Under the pieces are notes generated by a model. The model did no database searches, was not told the origin of the DNA, and saw only the letters and a list, made by a program, of their open reading frames with translations. This document shows, piece by piece, positions 1-9,620 of a stretch of 64,000 bases of DNA. Source of the stretch: DATJPR01 sp963752915 (GTDB lineage Bacteria > Bacteroidota > Ignavibacteria > UBA10030 > UBA6906). The stretch's first letter is position 1, and the number at the start of each line of letters is the position of its first letter. A program made the position numbers and the translations under genes. The DNA is taken from contig CAVVZZ010000009.1 of the NCBI GenBank assembly GCA_963752915.1, positions 34,384-98,383 on the forward strand. Reading direction: 5' to 3'.

Positions 1-405
1 CAGAACGAGAATGCAGTGCTCCTTTCGCGTTTTCTGGAGAAGCAAAAGAATGTTCTCCGGGTTCTGTACCCCGGGTTGCGTTCCCACCCGCAATTCTCGG
101 TCGCAAAGCGTCAGATGCTCGGTGGATTCGGCGGCATGCTGACCATTGAGGTCCAGGGCGGCGTCAAATCCGCCGTCGCCGTGTGCGACGCGCTCAAGGT
201 GGCAGTGAATGCCATGTCACTCGGCGGTGTTGAAACGCTGGTGAGTATCCCCGTATACTCGTCGCATGTCAATATGAGCGACGCAGAGCTCCTGCAACAT
301 GGCGTCACCCCGGGGATGATCCGCGTGTCTGTCGGAATCGAGGATATTGAAGATTTGAAAGCGGATTTCGAACAGGCACTGGAGAACATTCACCGGGAAG
401 CATGA
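1..405 (+). CDS. Cys/Met metabolism PLP-dependent enzyme, C-terminal fragment (gamma-synthase/lyase family)
   Basis: The reading frame is open at the left edge, so only the last 134 or so residues are present; the GTG at 16 is internal. The fragment matches the C-terminal domain of the cystathionine gamma-synthase / methionine gamma-lyase fold-type I PLP enzymes. It has YPGLRSHPQ, then QMLGGFGGMLTIEVQGG, then AMSLGGVETLVSIP, and ends with IRVSVGIEDIEDLKADFEQAL, the usual family tail. The PLP lysine would lie outside the window. The substrate (homoserine ester, cystathionine or methionine) cannot be decided from this fragment. Nothing downstream looks co-transcribed, since a promoter for the next gene follows. 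Confidence 0.9.
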   Translation, partial: QNENAVLLSRFLEKQKNVLRVLYPGLRSHPQFSVAKRQMLGGFGGMLTIEVQGGVKSAVAVCDALKVAVNAMSLGGVETLVSIPVYSSHVNMSDAELLQHGVTPGMIRVSVGIEDIEDLKADFEQALENIHREA

Positions 406-477
406 TGATTCGGTGCGAAATCACCGTGTATCCTTGCACTGTCTCAGGAGACACCGTACAGAACAGGGGGCGAGCGG

Positions 478-511
478 TTGCATTGACACGGGGATTTGGG
501 TATTATATTTG
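478..511 (+). promoter_or_regulatory. Promoter for the periplasmic-folding gene cluster
   Basis: Two readings fit the same place. A sigma70-like reading has TTGCAT at 478-483, a 17-base spacer and TATTAT at 501-506. A Bacteroidota-type reading has TTG at 483-485 and TATATTTG (TAnnTTTG) at 504-511, 18 bases apart. Either puts the start site about 40-50 bases before the ATG at 564. This is inference from motif spacing only. Confidence 0.45.
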
Positions 512-563
512 ACTGTCGACAATCTTTCCTCCCATTTAAATTATATTCCCGAGAGTTTCTGCT

Positions 564-2918
564 ATGTCATTCGACTATTTCTGGAGACGCTGCCTTGTCA
601 TTTGCGGGTGCGTCCTCATTCTTGCCGGCTGTTCCCCGAAGGAGCACGATGCCGTGGTTGCGACGGTTGCCGGACAACCTATCACCCTTTCTCAATATGA
701 AAACCAGTATCTCCGGAATGCCCCGTCGCGGGATTCAGCCTCGAGGCTCAGCCTGACCGATCGCGAGCGGTTCCTCGACTTGCTGGTGAATTACCGTCTC
801 AAGCTGGAAGATGCAAAGACGACAGGGCTCGAGAACAAGCCTTCCGTCAAGAATGAGATCCGCCAGTATAAGGGGGGACTTACGCAGTCCTACATTACGG
901 ACCGCGAGATCGTTCAGCCGGCGCTGCGGGAGATGTACCAGCGTCGAACCGAGGAAGTGCGCGCGCGTCATCTCCTCCTTACGCTCCCTCCCACAGCATC
1001 TCCCGCCGATTCCATCGCGGCATACAAGAAGGCCAATGAGATCATCGCCGCCCTCAAGGCCGGCACGCCATTTGACGTTCTCGCAAAACAATATTCGATC
1101 GACCCCTCGGCGAAACAGAACGGCGGCGACCTTTACTACTTCTCGGGCGGAATGATGGTGCCCGCATTTGAAGACGCGGTGTGGGCAATGAAACCGGGAC
1201 AGGTTTCCATCGTGCGCACGAATTATGGACTCCATGTCGTGCAGATGCTGGAACGACATCCCTCGCCGGGGGAGATTGATTGCGCGCATATCATGATCCG
1301 GTTCCCGTCAGCGAAACCGACGCCGGAAGACACGGCAAAGGCCTACGCCCTTGCCACGAGCATCCTCGACAGTTTGAAGCAGGGTGTGGACTTCGCGGGG
1401 CTGGCAAAACGAAATTCCGGTGACCCGGGCTCAGCAGTAAAAGGTGGCGATCTGGGATGGTTCGGCCGCCGCCGCTGGGTACAGGAATTCGACGAACAGG
1501 CGTTCAAGCTCAAGCCCGGCGAATACTCCGGCATCGTGCGGTCCCCGTACGGCTATCATATCATCAAGTGCCTGGCTCAACGGCCGTTGAAGTCCTTCGA
1601 AGACATGAAGCAGGAGCTCTCGACGACCTATCAGCAAACGCGGGCGGAAAGTGACTACGCGAACGAGCTTGCCAGAGTGAAAAAGAACCTCGGCTTCGTC
1701 CTCAATGACCAGCCGATCAAGGAATTCCTCGCCACCTGCGACACAACAAAGACCACGCACGATGCGGATTGGGATTCCACGCTCACCGCCGGCACGCTGG
1801 GCCGTTCCGTCGTGTTCAGCGCCCGTGGCCAGACGATGACGTTCGACAGCGTCGCGAGCATGATCAACCAACACACGGATTTCCCGGTCGCAGCGCTCCG
1901 GTTCAACACGTTCATGAACCCCGTCAACAAGGTGGCAGAGCTCTTCGTTTGGACCGTCGCCGCCGACAGCTTCGCGGGCAAGTATCCGGACTTTGCCTCA
2001 CTCCTCTCCGAATACCGGGATGGCGTCATCCTGTATCAGATGGAGCAGGAGAATGTGTGGAACAAGATTTCCGTGAACGACTCCCTCCTCCGCCTGTACT
2101 TTGAGAAGAACAGGCAGAAGTTCGTCTGGCCGGACCGACTCGACCTCACCGAGCTCCGGATGGCCACTCTGGAGAATGCCGAAAAGGTCGCAGCGAAAAT
2201 CAACGCGGGCGAGACCTTCGAACAGATCGCCGCCGAGGATTCCGCGCGCATGATCCGCCCGGCCCGCTGGAGCGCCTCGTTCACGGGCAACACCACATCG
2301 CTGACAGCGTTGATGAAAAAGACGCTCGCTGCTGCTGTGGCGGAGCTTCAACGGGAACCGGGGCTGACGCTGGACGTGACCGCACATCCCGACACGGGAA
2401 AAGGCCCCGATGCGAAAATCCCGCGCCAACGCCTTGACGCGGTCAAGAAATATCTGACCACGACGCTGAAGGTGGATACAACTCGCATCCGGACATATGA
2501 ACGAACTCTCGGGGGTGGCGGGCCGGTACCGCAGATGGCAAAGGAGGATCGTTTAAACCAATTCCGCCAGATCGAACTCGCGCTCTCGGTGAAACAACCT
2601 CTCGTGATCGCACGGCCGGCGTCGTCGTTGCTTGCCGTCAACGCCGATGAACGTGCCGTCCATGCGGATTCTTTGAAGGTGGGCGGAACCTCGAGTCCAT
2701 TCCAGAGCAGAGGGATCTATCTGATCGTCCGGTTGAATGCCCGTGAGCCCTCGCACCTGAAAACGTTTGACGAGGCCCAGCCGGAGGTTTCCGGGATGTA
2801 CCAGGATTACCAATCGGAGCAGCTGAAGGATGCGTGGATCAAGGGTCTCAGGTCGAAGTATCCGGTCGAAGAGCATCCAGAGGTTCTCAGGGAAGCATTT
2901 GCGTCTTCTTCAAAATAA
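564..2918 (+). CDS. Peptidyl-prolyl isomerase lipoprotein with two parvulin domains and an OmpA-like segment
   Basis: A 784-residue protein beginning with a lipoprotein signal (LAGC lipobox, Cys about 23), so probably membrane-anchored on the periplasmic side. An N-terminal SurA-like helical region precedes two parvulin (PpiC) domains at about 133-230 and 240-340. Both have the RHLLL or AHIMIRF opening strand, the GGDL...F turn and the final YGLHVVQ or YGYHIIK strand. Residues about 598-673 look like an OmpA-family peptidoglycan-binding fold: TLDVTAHPD, then RLDAVKKYLTTTLKVDTTRI, then NQFRQIELALS. The last 100 residues resemble a PPIase C-terminal helical region. The family role is folding or chaperoning of outer-membrane and periplasmic proteins; the targets are unknown. 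It overlaps the next gene by 20 bases. Confidence 0.85.
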   Translation: MSFDYFWRRCLVICGCVLILAGCSPKEHDAVVATVAGQPITLSQYENQYLRNAPSRDSASRLSLTDRERFLDLLVNYRLKLEDAKTTGLENKPSVKNEIRQYKGGLTQSYITDREIVQPALREMYQRRTEEVRARHLLLTLPPTASPADSIAAYKKANEIIAALKAGTPFDVLAKQYSIDPSAKQNGGDLYYFSGGMMVPAFEDAVWAMKPGQVSIVRTNYGLHVVQMLERHPSPGEIDCAHIMIRFPSAKPTPEDTAKAYALATSILDSLKQGVDFAGLAKRNSGDPGSAVKGGDLGWFGRRRWVQEFDEQAFKLKPGEYSGIVRSPYGYHIIKCLAQRPLKSFEDMKQELSTTYQQTRAESDYANELARVKKNLGFVLNDQPIKEFLATCDTTKTTHDADWDSTLTAGTLGRSVVFSARGQTMTFDSVASMINQHTDFPVAALRFNTFMNPVNKVAELFVWTVAADSFAGKYPDFASLLSEYRDGVILYQMEQENVWNKISVNDSLLRLYFEKNRQKFVWPDRLDLTELRMATLENAEKVAAKINAGETFEQIAAEDSARMIRPARWSASFTGNTTSLTALMKKTLAAAVAELQREPGLTLDVTAHPDTGKGPDAKIPRQRLDAVKKYLTTTLKVDTTRIRTYERTLGGGGPVPQMAKEDRLNQFRQIELALSVKQPLVIARPASSLLAVNADERAVHADSLKVGGTSSPFQSRGIYLIVRLNAREPSHLKTFDEAQPEVSGMYQDYQSEQLKDAWIKGLRSKYPVEEHPEVLREAFASSSK

Positions 2919-3750
2919 GCCTGGCCCGACAGTCTGCCTTCTTGCCGTGGCGATCCTCATCGGCGGGTGCCAGCGCTATACCGGGGGATCGTACGTCGCG
3001 AAGGTCGGCAATTCGACGCTGACGAAAGCGGACATCGAACACGTGCGGTCCCAGAGCCGGGACAGTATTCTCGACACCCATCGGTACATCGACGAGTGGG
3101 TGATCACCGAGCTCCTCTACCAGGAGGCGGAGCGACGCGGCATCGCAAACGATGATGAGGTGAGACGTCAGGCCGAAGAGGCGCATCGTCACTTCGCCGT
3201 CGCGGCACTCCTGCAGCACGAAATCTACGACGATACCTCCGGCATCGGTGAAGACTCGATTGAGGCGTACTACCAGAGAAACAGGGTCGGCTTTACGCTT
3301 CGTGAAGATGTGGTGAACATGAGCTACGCGGCGTTTTCCGACCGCGAGGCGGCGAACACCTTCCGGTCACAACTCCTTCACGGCACACCGTGGGAGCAGG
3401 CGATCGGCGCGCTTCTGAAGGATACATCGGGCCGCAGCGCGTTGTATCAGTCCTCCGAACGACAGTACTTCACCCGCGGACGCACGTACCCCCCCGAACT
3501 CTGGAAGCTCGCGTCAACGATGCCCAAAGGAGACGTGTCGTTCGTGGTCAAGGTCGACAAGTCATTCTATGTGCTGGTGGCGAACTCCCTCATGCGGCAA
3601 GGGACGATCCCAGAAGTGGGATATGTGCGGAACGATGTCCGCGACCGCCTGCTGATCGAACGCCGGCGGGAACGGTATGAACGGCTGATCGCCAGCCTCC
3701 GTTCACGCGCGAATGTCGACGTCGTCCCCGGGAACGCGCCGTCCGATTGA
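2899..3750 (+). CDS. Lipoprotein with SurA-N-like domain and degenerate parvulin region
   Basis: I place the start at TTG 2899, preceded by AGGGAAG. This gives a compact lipoprotein signal peptide (MRLLQNKPG...AILIGGC) of a 283-residue protein. An in-frame ATG at 2830 would add 23 basic residues before the signal and overlap the upstream gene by 89 bases. After the lipobox comes the trigger-factor/SurA-like opening 'VAKVGNSTLTKADIE' and a helical N-domain. The middle (about 140-245) follows a parvulin-like pattern (a DREAANTFRSQLLHG helix and a late FYVLVAN strand) but lacks the usual His and GGDL motifs. It is probably a non-catalytic chaperone partner of the flanking isomerases, with which it appears co-transcribed. 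Confidence 0.75.
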   Translation: MRLLQNKPGPTVCLLAVAILIGGCQRYTGGSYVAKVGNSTLTKADIEHVRSQSRDSILDTHRYIDEWVITELLYQEAERRGIANDDEVRRQAEEAHRHFAVAALLQHEIYDDTSGIGEDSIEAYYQRNRVGFTLREDVVNMSYAAFSDREAANTFRSQLLHGTPWEQAIGALLKDTSGRSALYQSSERQYFTRGRTYPPELWKLASTMPKGDVSFVVKVDKSFYVLVANSLMRQGTIPEVGYVRNDVRDRLLIERRRERYERLIASLRSRANVDVVPGNAPSD

Positions 3751-3794
3751 CGGTGCGACATTGAATAGTGAAATAGGAAGAGAAGAAGGCTCGT

Positions 3795-5066
3795 ATGAAA
3801 CACCTCTGGATCCTCATGGCGGCGATGGTCATCTCCGCGACCGCCGTCGCGCAGCAACAGGTCATCGACCGCATCGTGGCCATCGTCGACAAGGACGTGA
3901 TTCTTCAATCTGAACTGGACGGGCAGATTCAATTTCTCGCGCTGAACAACCGGATTGATCCGAAGACGCCGGGTTTGCGCGAGCAGATCCTTCAGAACAT
4001 GATCAACGAGCGTTTGCTCGTCGCGAAAGCCGATGAAGACAGTGTCACGGTCAGCGACGACGAAGTCCAGCAGCAGCTCGAGGCGCAGATCCAATCGCGC
4101 GTGCAACAGGTCGGATCCGAGGCGCGCCTCGAAGAGATTTATGGAATGCCGATCAGCAAGATCAAACGGGAATACCGGGACGAGATGCGCAAGAATCTCC
4201 TCGTCCAGAAGATGCAGCAGCAACATTTCCAGGGTGAGCAGGTTGGCAGGTACGAGGTGGAGGACTTCTACCGTACGTACCGCGACAGTTTACCGCCGGT
4301 CCCCGATGAGGTCGACCTCTCGCGAATCTATGTCGTTCCGCGACCGACAACGGCAGCCGTGGAAGAGGCCCGCGTGCGTGCGCAGGCGCTGCTCGACAGC
4401 CTGAAGGCGGGGGCGGACTTCGCCACGCTTGCGAAGAAGTACTCCCAGGACCCGGGTTCCGCACAACAAGGCGGGGACCTTGGACTCGTGCGACGGGGAC
4501 AGTTCGTCAAGGAATTCGAGACTGCGGTGTTCGGTCTTCAGGACGGCGAGATATCACCGATCGTCCAATCGGAGTTCGGCTTTCATATCATCCAGTTGAT
4601 TGAACGCCGGGGCGACGCCGTGCACGCACGTCATATTCTCATCCGGATCGAGAAGAGCAAAGCCGGCGATTCGACGACCATCGCCTTTCTTGATTCCCTC
4701 CGAACCGTCGTGATGAAGGGGGGCAACTTCGCCGAACTCGCGAAGAAGTACTCCGTGGACAAGGAGACAAACCTCGTCGGCGGATCCCTCGGCACCGTCC
4801 AGTATGATCAACTCGACAAAAGCTGGCTGCCGTATCTCGACAGCCTCAAGAACGGTGAAATCAGCGTCCCCTTCCGTGTCACTGCGGGATCGTCGTACGG
4901 CTATCAGATCGTGCTGATGCAGAAACGTACCGCTGCGCATCCCATGACGCTCGCGACCGACTATCACAAGATCGAATCCCTCGCGTTGAACCTGAAGCGT
5001 ACCAAGGACTACCAGACGTGGATGGATCAGCTGCGGAAGGAGATTTACTGGCAGATAAAGCAATAA
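3795..5066 (+). CDS. surA: SurA-like periplasmic peptidyl-prolyl cis-trans isomerase
   Basis: A 423-residue protein with a cleavable signal peptide (about 1-19, ending VAQ). A SurA N-terminal domain follows, with the motif IDRIVAIVDKDVILQSELD. Two parvulin domains lie at about 175-272 (YSQDPGSAQQGGDLG, then FGFHIIQLIERR) and 276-377 (ARHILIRIE, then YSVDKETNLVGGSLG). The architecture is SurA's: chaperone module, two isomerase domains and a short C-terminal helix. Family knowledge gives it a role in escorting outer-membrane beta-barrel proteins through the periplasm. It is third in a row of related folding genes, 44 bases after the previous one, with GAAGAAGG in front of the ATG. Confidence 0.93.
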   Translation: MKHLWILMAAMVISATAVAQQQVIDRIVAIVDKDVILQSELDGQIQFLALNNRIDPKTPGLREQILQNMINERLLVAKADEDSVTVSDDEVQQQLEAQIQSRVQQVGSEARLEEIYGMPISKIKREYRDEMRKNLLVQKMQQQHFQGEQVGRYEVEDFYRTYRDSLPPVPDEVDLSRIYVVPRPTTAAVEEARVRAQALLDSLKAGADFATLAKKYSQDPGSAQQGGDLGLVRRGQFVKEFETAVFGLQDGEISPIVQSEFGFHIIQLIERRGDAVHARHILIRIEKSKAGDSTTIAFLDSLRTVVMKGGNFAELAKKYSVDKETNLVGGSLGTVQYDQLDKSWLPYLDSLKNGEISVPFRVTAGSSYGYQIVLMQKRTAAHPMTLATDYHKIESLALNLKRTKDYQTWMDQLRKEIYWQIKQ

Positions 5067-5080
5067 TCTCGAGAGGGAAC

Positions 5081-6092
<1,012 letters not shown>

Positions 6093-6097
6093 GGAAT

Positions 6098-6119
6098 CAA
6101 CCGGACCAGCGTCCGGTTG
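6098..6119. repeat. Perfect 9-bp inverted repeat at the start of the vWA gene
   Basis: CAACCGGAC at 6098-6106 and GTCCGGTTG at 6111-6119 form a perfect 9-bp stem with a CAGC loop. It begins 6 bases after the moxR stop and its right arm ends in the proposed TTG start codon of the next gene. No T-run follows, so it is more likely a translational hairpin or processing site than a terminator. Confidence 0.6.
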
Positions 6120-8297
6120 AACGAGTCTGGTACTCCAGTGCCTGGCATCCACATTGATCTTTCGGCGACCCTCTGGATTGTCGTGCTGCTGACGATCCTC
6201 GCGATCGTTGCCGCGGCGTTCCTCTACCGGCGTACTCAACCACCCGTCGCGCCTGCCCGCAGGTGGATCCTGACGGGACTGCGCGCCGCGACTTTTGTGC
6301 TCTTTGTCCTTCTCCTCTTCGACCCGATTCTCCATCTCCGGTTCACCACATCGGCTCCTCCGGTTCTTGCGGTGCTGTTCGACAATTCGAAGAGCATGCG
6401 CATTGTGGACCGGTCGGGCAACAGGTCATCGGAAATCTCCGCTATTCGAAACGCCCGTGTGTTCGGACGGATCACGGCGCGGGCGGCGGTCCTCCCGTAC
6501 ACGTTCGGTATCAAGCTCAGGCCCCTGACAGGGCCCGCAGGCGATACCCTCAGACTTGATGAAGGAGGGACGGACATCGCCGCGGCAATGCGCTCGATTG
6601 CCGACGAGCGTGAACGACAGCGGATCAACGCGGTCCTCCTGGTGTCCGACGGCACGTACACCCTGGGCCGGGATCCCATCAATGAGACCGGACGCATGGA
6701 TATCCCTTTTTACTGCGTCGGCATCGGGGACACCACCGAGCAGAAGGATCTCATCGTGTCGAATGTCGTCGCCAACGATATCGTCTACGCCGGGACGCAG
6801 TCTCCCGTACGGGCGACGATAACAAGCGCCGGATTTGACAGCGCCGCGGTTGAGGTCTCGCTCAGCAAAGGAGGGAACATCCTTGACAGGAAAACCCTTC
6901 ATCTCCGTCCGGGCAGCAGGGAATACGTCGCTGATTTTTCATACGTTCCCGAAGGCGAGGGACTCCAGCGATACGCCGTGAGCGTCACCCCCCTGCCGGG
7001 GGAAATCAGCACGGCAAATAACCGGAGAAGCTTCACCGCACGCGTGTTGAAAAGCAAACTGCGCATCCTTCTGATCGGAGGAGAGCCATCGCCGGATATT
7101 ACCATCGTCCGCCAGACCCTCTCCGAAGACAAGAACCTGCGCGTGCGGTCGTTTACCCAGGCAATAGGCGGTGCATTCTATGGAGGACGCCTTGCACCGT
7201 CTGAGTTCGATTCGGTTGACTGCTTTGTCTTGGTGGGATTTCCGACGTCGACGACACCGCCCGATGTTGTCCGTCACATCGTGGAGCAACTTTCCGGGTC
7301 ATTCACGCCGATATTGTTTATTGACGGAAAGCATGCCAGCATCGCGAGCTTCCCTGCTCTCGCGCAGGCAATGCCGTTCGCGATCTCCTTGAGGACGAAC
7401 ACCGAGCAGGTGGTGTCTTTTCAGCCGGCCGATGATCAACGCGAACATCCGATCCTGAGCGGCGGCGGCATGTGGGATGCCTGGAACGACCTCCCGCCGA
7501 TGTTCCGCACCGTGGGGTCGTACACGGCCAAACCGGGGGCGTCGCTCCTGGGGATCGTTCGGCCAGGCACAGGCGCAGTACGGGATCCACTGTTGATTGC
7601 ACGGTCGGTCAATCAGGAGAAAACCGTTGCCTTGCTCGCCTACGGAGTCTGGCGCTGGCGGCTCATGACCCAGGAGTCCGCGCAGACTGCCGATCTCCTC
7701 GCAACGTTCCTGGGGAATACGATCAAGTGGCTTACCACTCCGGAAGAGCGCCGTCCCATCCGCGTGTCACCGGTCAACGATTCTTTCCCTGAGGGTGAGC
7801 CCGTGGAGTTCACCGGCCAGGCGTATAATCAGAACGCCGAACCTATTGAGAATGCATCACTCCATGTCACTGCGGAACAGGGTGGCCATCGGTTCGATGC
7901 TGACCTGCGGCCGATCGGCGGAGGTCGCTACGAGGGATCCATGGACGGTCTGACGGAAGGTGACTACGCTTACCGCGCGACCGGATCACTGAACGGGACG
8001 CCGCTCGGCGAAGACCGCGGCCGATTCATTGTCGGGGGAACGGAGCTTGAATTCCAGGACACGCGGGCGAATCACCTGCTCCTCCGGCAAATCGCCTATC
8101 GGACCGGAGGTGCATATCTCGAGGCAAGTGAGATCGATCGGCTGGATTCGTTGCTTCTCTCCCATCCGGCATTCGTGCAACAGTCGTTGATGCATTCCAC
8201 CGATGCCTCACTGCGGCAGTCGATATGGATGATTGCCGGCATCATCGTCCTCCTTGCTGCAGAGTGGCTGTTGAGGAAACAGACGGGAATGTTATGA
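6117..8297 (+). CDS. vWA-domain membrane protein with a glutamine-amidotransferase-like region
   Basis: About 726 residues from TTG 6117; a GTG at 6138 is an alternative start. Two N-terminal membrane helices (about 15-37 and 48-67) precede a von Willebrand A domain with a complete MIDAS: DNSKS (89-93), Thr in GGTDI (152) and SDG (177-179). The middle of the protein contains beta-sandwich-like repeats and a stretch resembling the class I glutamine-amidotransferase-like fold (LRILLIGGEPSPD, FDSVDCFVLVGFP). A final membrane helix lies at about 700-720. This is the arrangement of the large vWA partner of MoxR ATPases seen in aerotolerance-type operons. A DUF58 protein, common in such operons, is absent here. 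Substrate and process are unknown. Confidence 0.75.
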   Translation: MNESGTPVPGIHIDLSATLWIVVLLTILAIVAAAFLYRRTQPPVAPARRWILTGLRAATFVLFVLLLFDPILHLRFTTSAPPVLAVLFDNSKSMRIVDRSGNRSSEISAIRNARVFGRITARAAVLPYTFGIKLRPLTGPAGDTLRLDEGGTDIAAAMRSIADERERQRINAVLLVSDGTYTLGRDPINETGRMDIPFYCVGIGDTTEQKDLIVSNVVANDIVYAGTQSPVRATITSAGFDSAAVEVSLSKGGNILDRKTLHLRPGSREYVADFSYVPEGEGLQRYAVSVTPLPGEISTANNRRSFTARVLKSKLRILLIGGEPSPDITIVRQTLSEDKNLRVRSFTQAIGGAFYGGRLAPSEFDSVDCFVLVGFPTSTTPPDVVRHIVEQLSGSFTPILFIDGKHASIASFPALAQAMPFAISLRTNTEQVVSFQPADDQREHPILSGGGMWDAWNDLPPMFRTVGSYTAKPGASLLGIVRPGTGAVRDPLLIARSVNQEKTVALLAYGVWRWRLMTQESAQTADLLATFLGNTIKWLTTPEERRPIRVSPVNDSFPEGEPVEFTGQAYNQNAEPIENASLHVTAEQGGHRFDADLRPIGGGRYEGSMDGLTEGDYAYRATGSLNGTPLGEDRGRFIVGGTELEFQDTRANHLLLRQIAYRTGGAYLEASEIDRLDSLLLSHPAFVQQSLMHSTDASLRQSIWMIAGIIVLLAAEWLLRKQTGML

Positions 8298-8872
8298 AAT
8301 CGATCCGCCGGTGCACCTGGTGCGGCGACGATCCGCTGTATCAGGAATACCATGACAAGGAATGGGGCGTGCCGGTGCACGACGACAGGAAACTCTTCGA
8401 GATGTTGGTCCTCGAAGGCGCACAGGCCGGTCTGAGCTGGATCACGATTCTCAGGAAGCGCGAAGCCTACCGTTCTGCGTTTGATGGTTTTGATCCTGTC
8501 AGGAATGCACGCTACCGCGGAGGCAGGATTCTCAGGCTCATGCAGGATCCGGGAATTGTGCGGAACCGTCTCAAGATCGAGGCAACGGTGAAGAATGCAA
8601 AGGCATTTCTCAAGCTCCGGGAAGAGTTCGGAAGTGCCGACGCGTTTCTCTGGCAATTTGTGGGCGGACGGCCGATGACCAGCGCACGAAAGTCGAAGAA
8701 GGAGGTCCCCGCGTCGACCCCGGAATCTGACGCAATGAGCAAGGCGCTGAAGGCACGCGGGTTCTCTTTTGTCGGTTCGACTATTTGCTACGCATTCATG
8801 CAGGCAGTCGGCATGGTCAACGACCATACCGCCGATTGTTTTCGCTTCCGTGAGTGTGCACGGCTTCGATGA
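8294..8872 (+). CDS. tag: DNA-3-methyladenine glycosylase I
   Basis: The ATG at 8294 overlaps the previous stop by 4 bases (ATGA) and gives 192 residues, the usual Tag length. Family landmarks are all present. There is an N-terminal RCTWCGDDPLYQEYHDKEWG with the Cys and His zinc ligands, FEMLVLEGAQAGLSWITIL with the catalytic-pocket Glu and Trp, DPGIVRNRLKI, SFVGSTICYAFMQAVGMVNDH, and a C-terminal Cys-containing zinc-binding end (DCFRFREC). The enzyme excises 3-methyladenine from alkylated DNA. Translational coupling to the vWA gene seems incidental rather than functional. Confidence 0.95.
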   Translation: MKSIRRCTWCGDDPLYQEYHDKEWGVPVHDDRKLFEMLVLEGAQAGLSWITILRKREAYRSAFDGFDPVRNARYRGGRILRLMQDPGIVRNRLKIEATVKNAKAFLKLREEFGSADAFLWQFVGGRPMTSARKSKKEVPASTPESDAMSKALKARGFSFVGSTICYAFMQAVGMVNDHTADCFRFRECARLR

Positions 8873-8936
8873 TTTCTCAGCATCTCCAGATCAGTGTACT
8901 CTCAATCCCATGAACAGTCCAGAATCGGAGGCGCTT

Positions 8937-9548
8937 ATGCGGCAATTTCTGCTCGGTGGTCTGATTGGTGGCATCCTCTTTTTTGCCTGGGGTGCAGTAT
9001 CATGGCTCGTCGTCCCGTTCAACAGCGCATCACTCCATAGTGCTTCGAACGAAGAGGCGATTCTGGTCATGATGAAGGATTCGATGCGCGGCAAGGGGAT
9101 GTACGCTCTCCCGGCAATGCCGCGCAAGAGCGGCGTCGCCGCGAATGACGATCTGCTCCAAAAACAGTATGCGGAAAAATTGAAGGCGGGTCCGACGGCG
9201 CTCGTCGTTTTTAATCCCCATGGCAGCGAACAGATGCGCCTCGACCAGATGGTCTACGGCCTGGTCAACAGCATCATGTGCGCCCTCATCGGTGCGTGGT
9301 TTCTCATGCGGAGCACGGCGTATGCGTCGACGTATATCGCACGCGTCGCCTATTTCGGAATGCTCGGCGTGCTGGTGTCGTTCTTCGTCCACCTCTCAAA
9401 CTACAACTGGTTCGATTATCCGGCGGATTTTACCGTAGCGATGGTGCTCGACGCTGTCCTGGGATGGGTCGTTGCGGGGCTGGGTGTGGCGGCGATTGTC
9501 CGGCAGGGCGGGGTCACGGGGGATACAGCGGTGTCAGCCGCCGTCTGA
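8937..9548 (+). CDS. Small integral membrane protein of unknown function
   Basis: The ATG at 8937 has a strong GGAGG (8927-8931) five bases upstream, giving 203 residues. In-frame ATGs further upstream (8910 and before) lack such a site. One membrane helix lies at the N-terminus (LLGGLIGGILFFAWGAVSWLVV). A soluble loop of about 80 residues follows, then three helices (MVYGLVNSIMCALIGAWFLM; YFGMLGVLVSFFVHL; VAMVLDAVLGWVVAGLGVAAIV). I do not recognise a family motif. It runs convergent to gyrA with a heptad array between them. Confidence 0.75.
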   Translation: MRQFLLGGLIGGILFFAWGAVSWLVVPFNSASLHSASNEEAILVMMKDSMRGKGMYALPAMPRKSGVAANDDLLQKQYAEKLKAGPTALVVFNPHGSEQMRLDQMVYGLVNSIMCALIGAWFLMRSTAYASTYIARVAYFGMLGVLVSFFVHLSNYNWFDYPADFTVAMVLDAVLGWVVAGLGVAAIVRQGGVTGDTAVSAAV

Positions 9549-9555
9549 TAAGAAC

Positions 9556-9620
9556 CGATCGTCGATAGTCAGTGGACGATGGGCAATGGTCGTTGATTGA
9601 CCAGCGTCCATCGACTATCG
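9556..9620. repeat. Heptad repeat array with terminal inversion, between convergent genes
   Basis: Six 7-base units read CGATCGT, CGATAGT, CAGTGGA, CGATGGG, CAATGGT and CGTTGAT (9556-9597). Then the orientation flips: 9598-9620 reads, on the other strand, as CGATAGT, CGATGGA, CGCTGGT. The two halves can pair as an imperfect hairpin, and a T-rich run follows for plus-strand transcripts. It may act as terminator for the 8937 gene. The gyrA stop codon (9615-9617) lies inside it. Confidence 0.7.

Noticed and set aside
2830..2898. ATG 2830 as start of the second foldase lipoprotein
   Set aside because: It would put a long basic segment before the signal peptide; TTG 2899 gives a normal lipoprotein signal.
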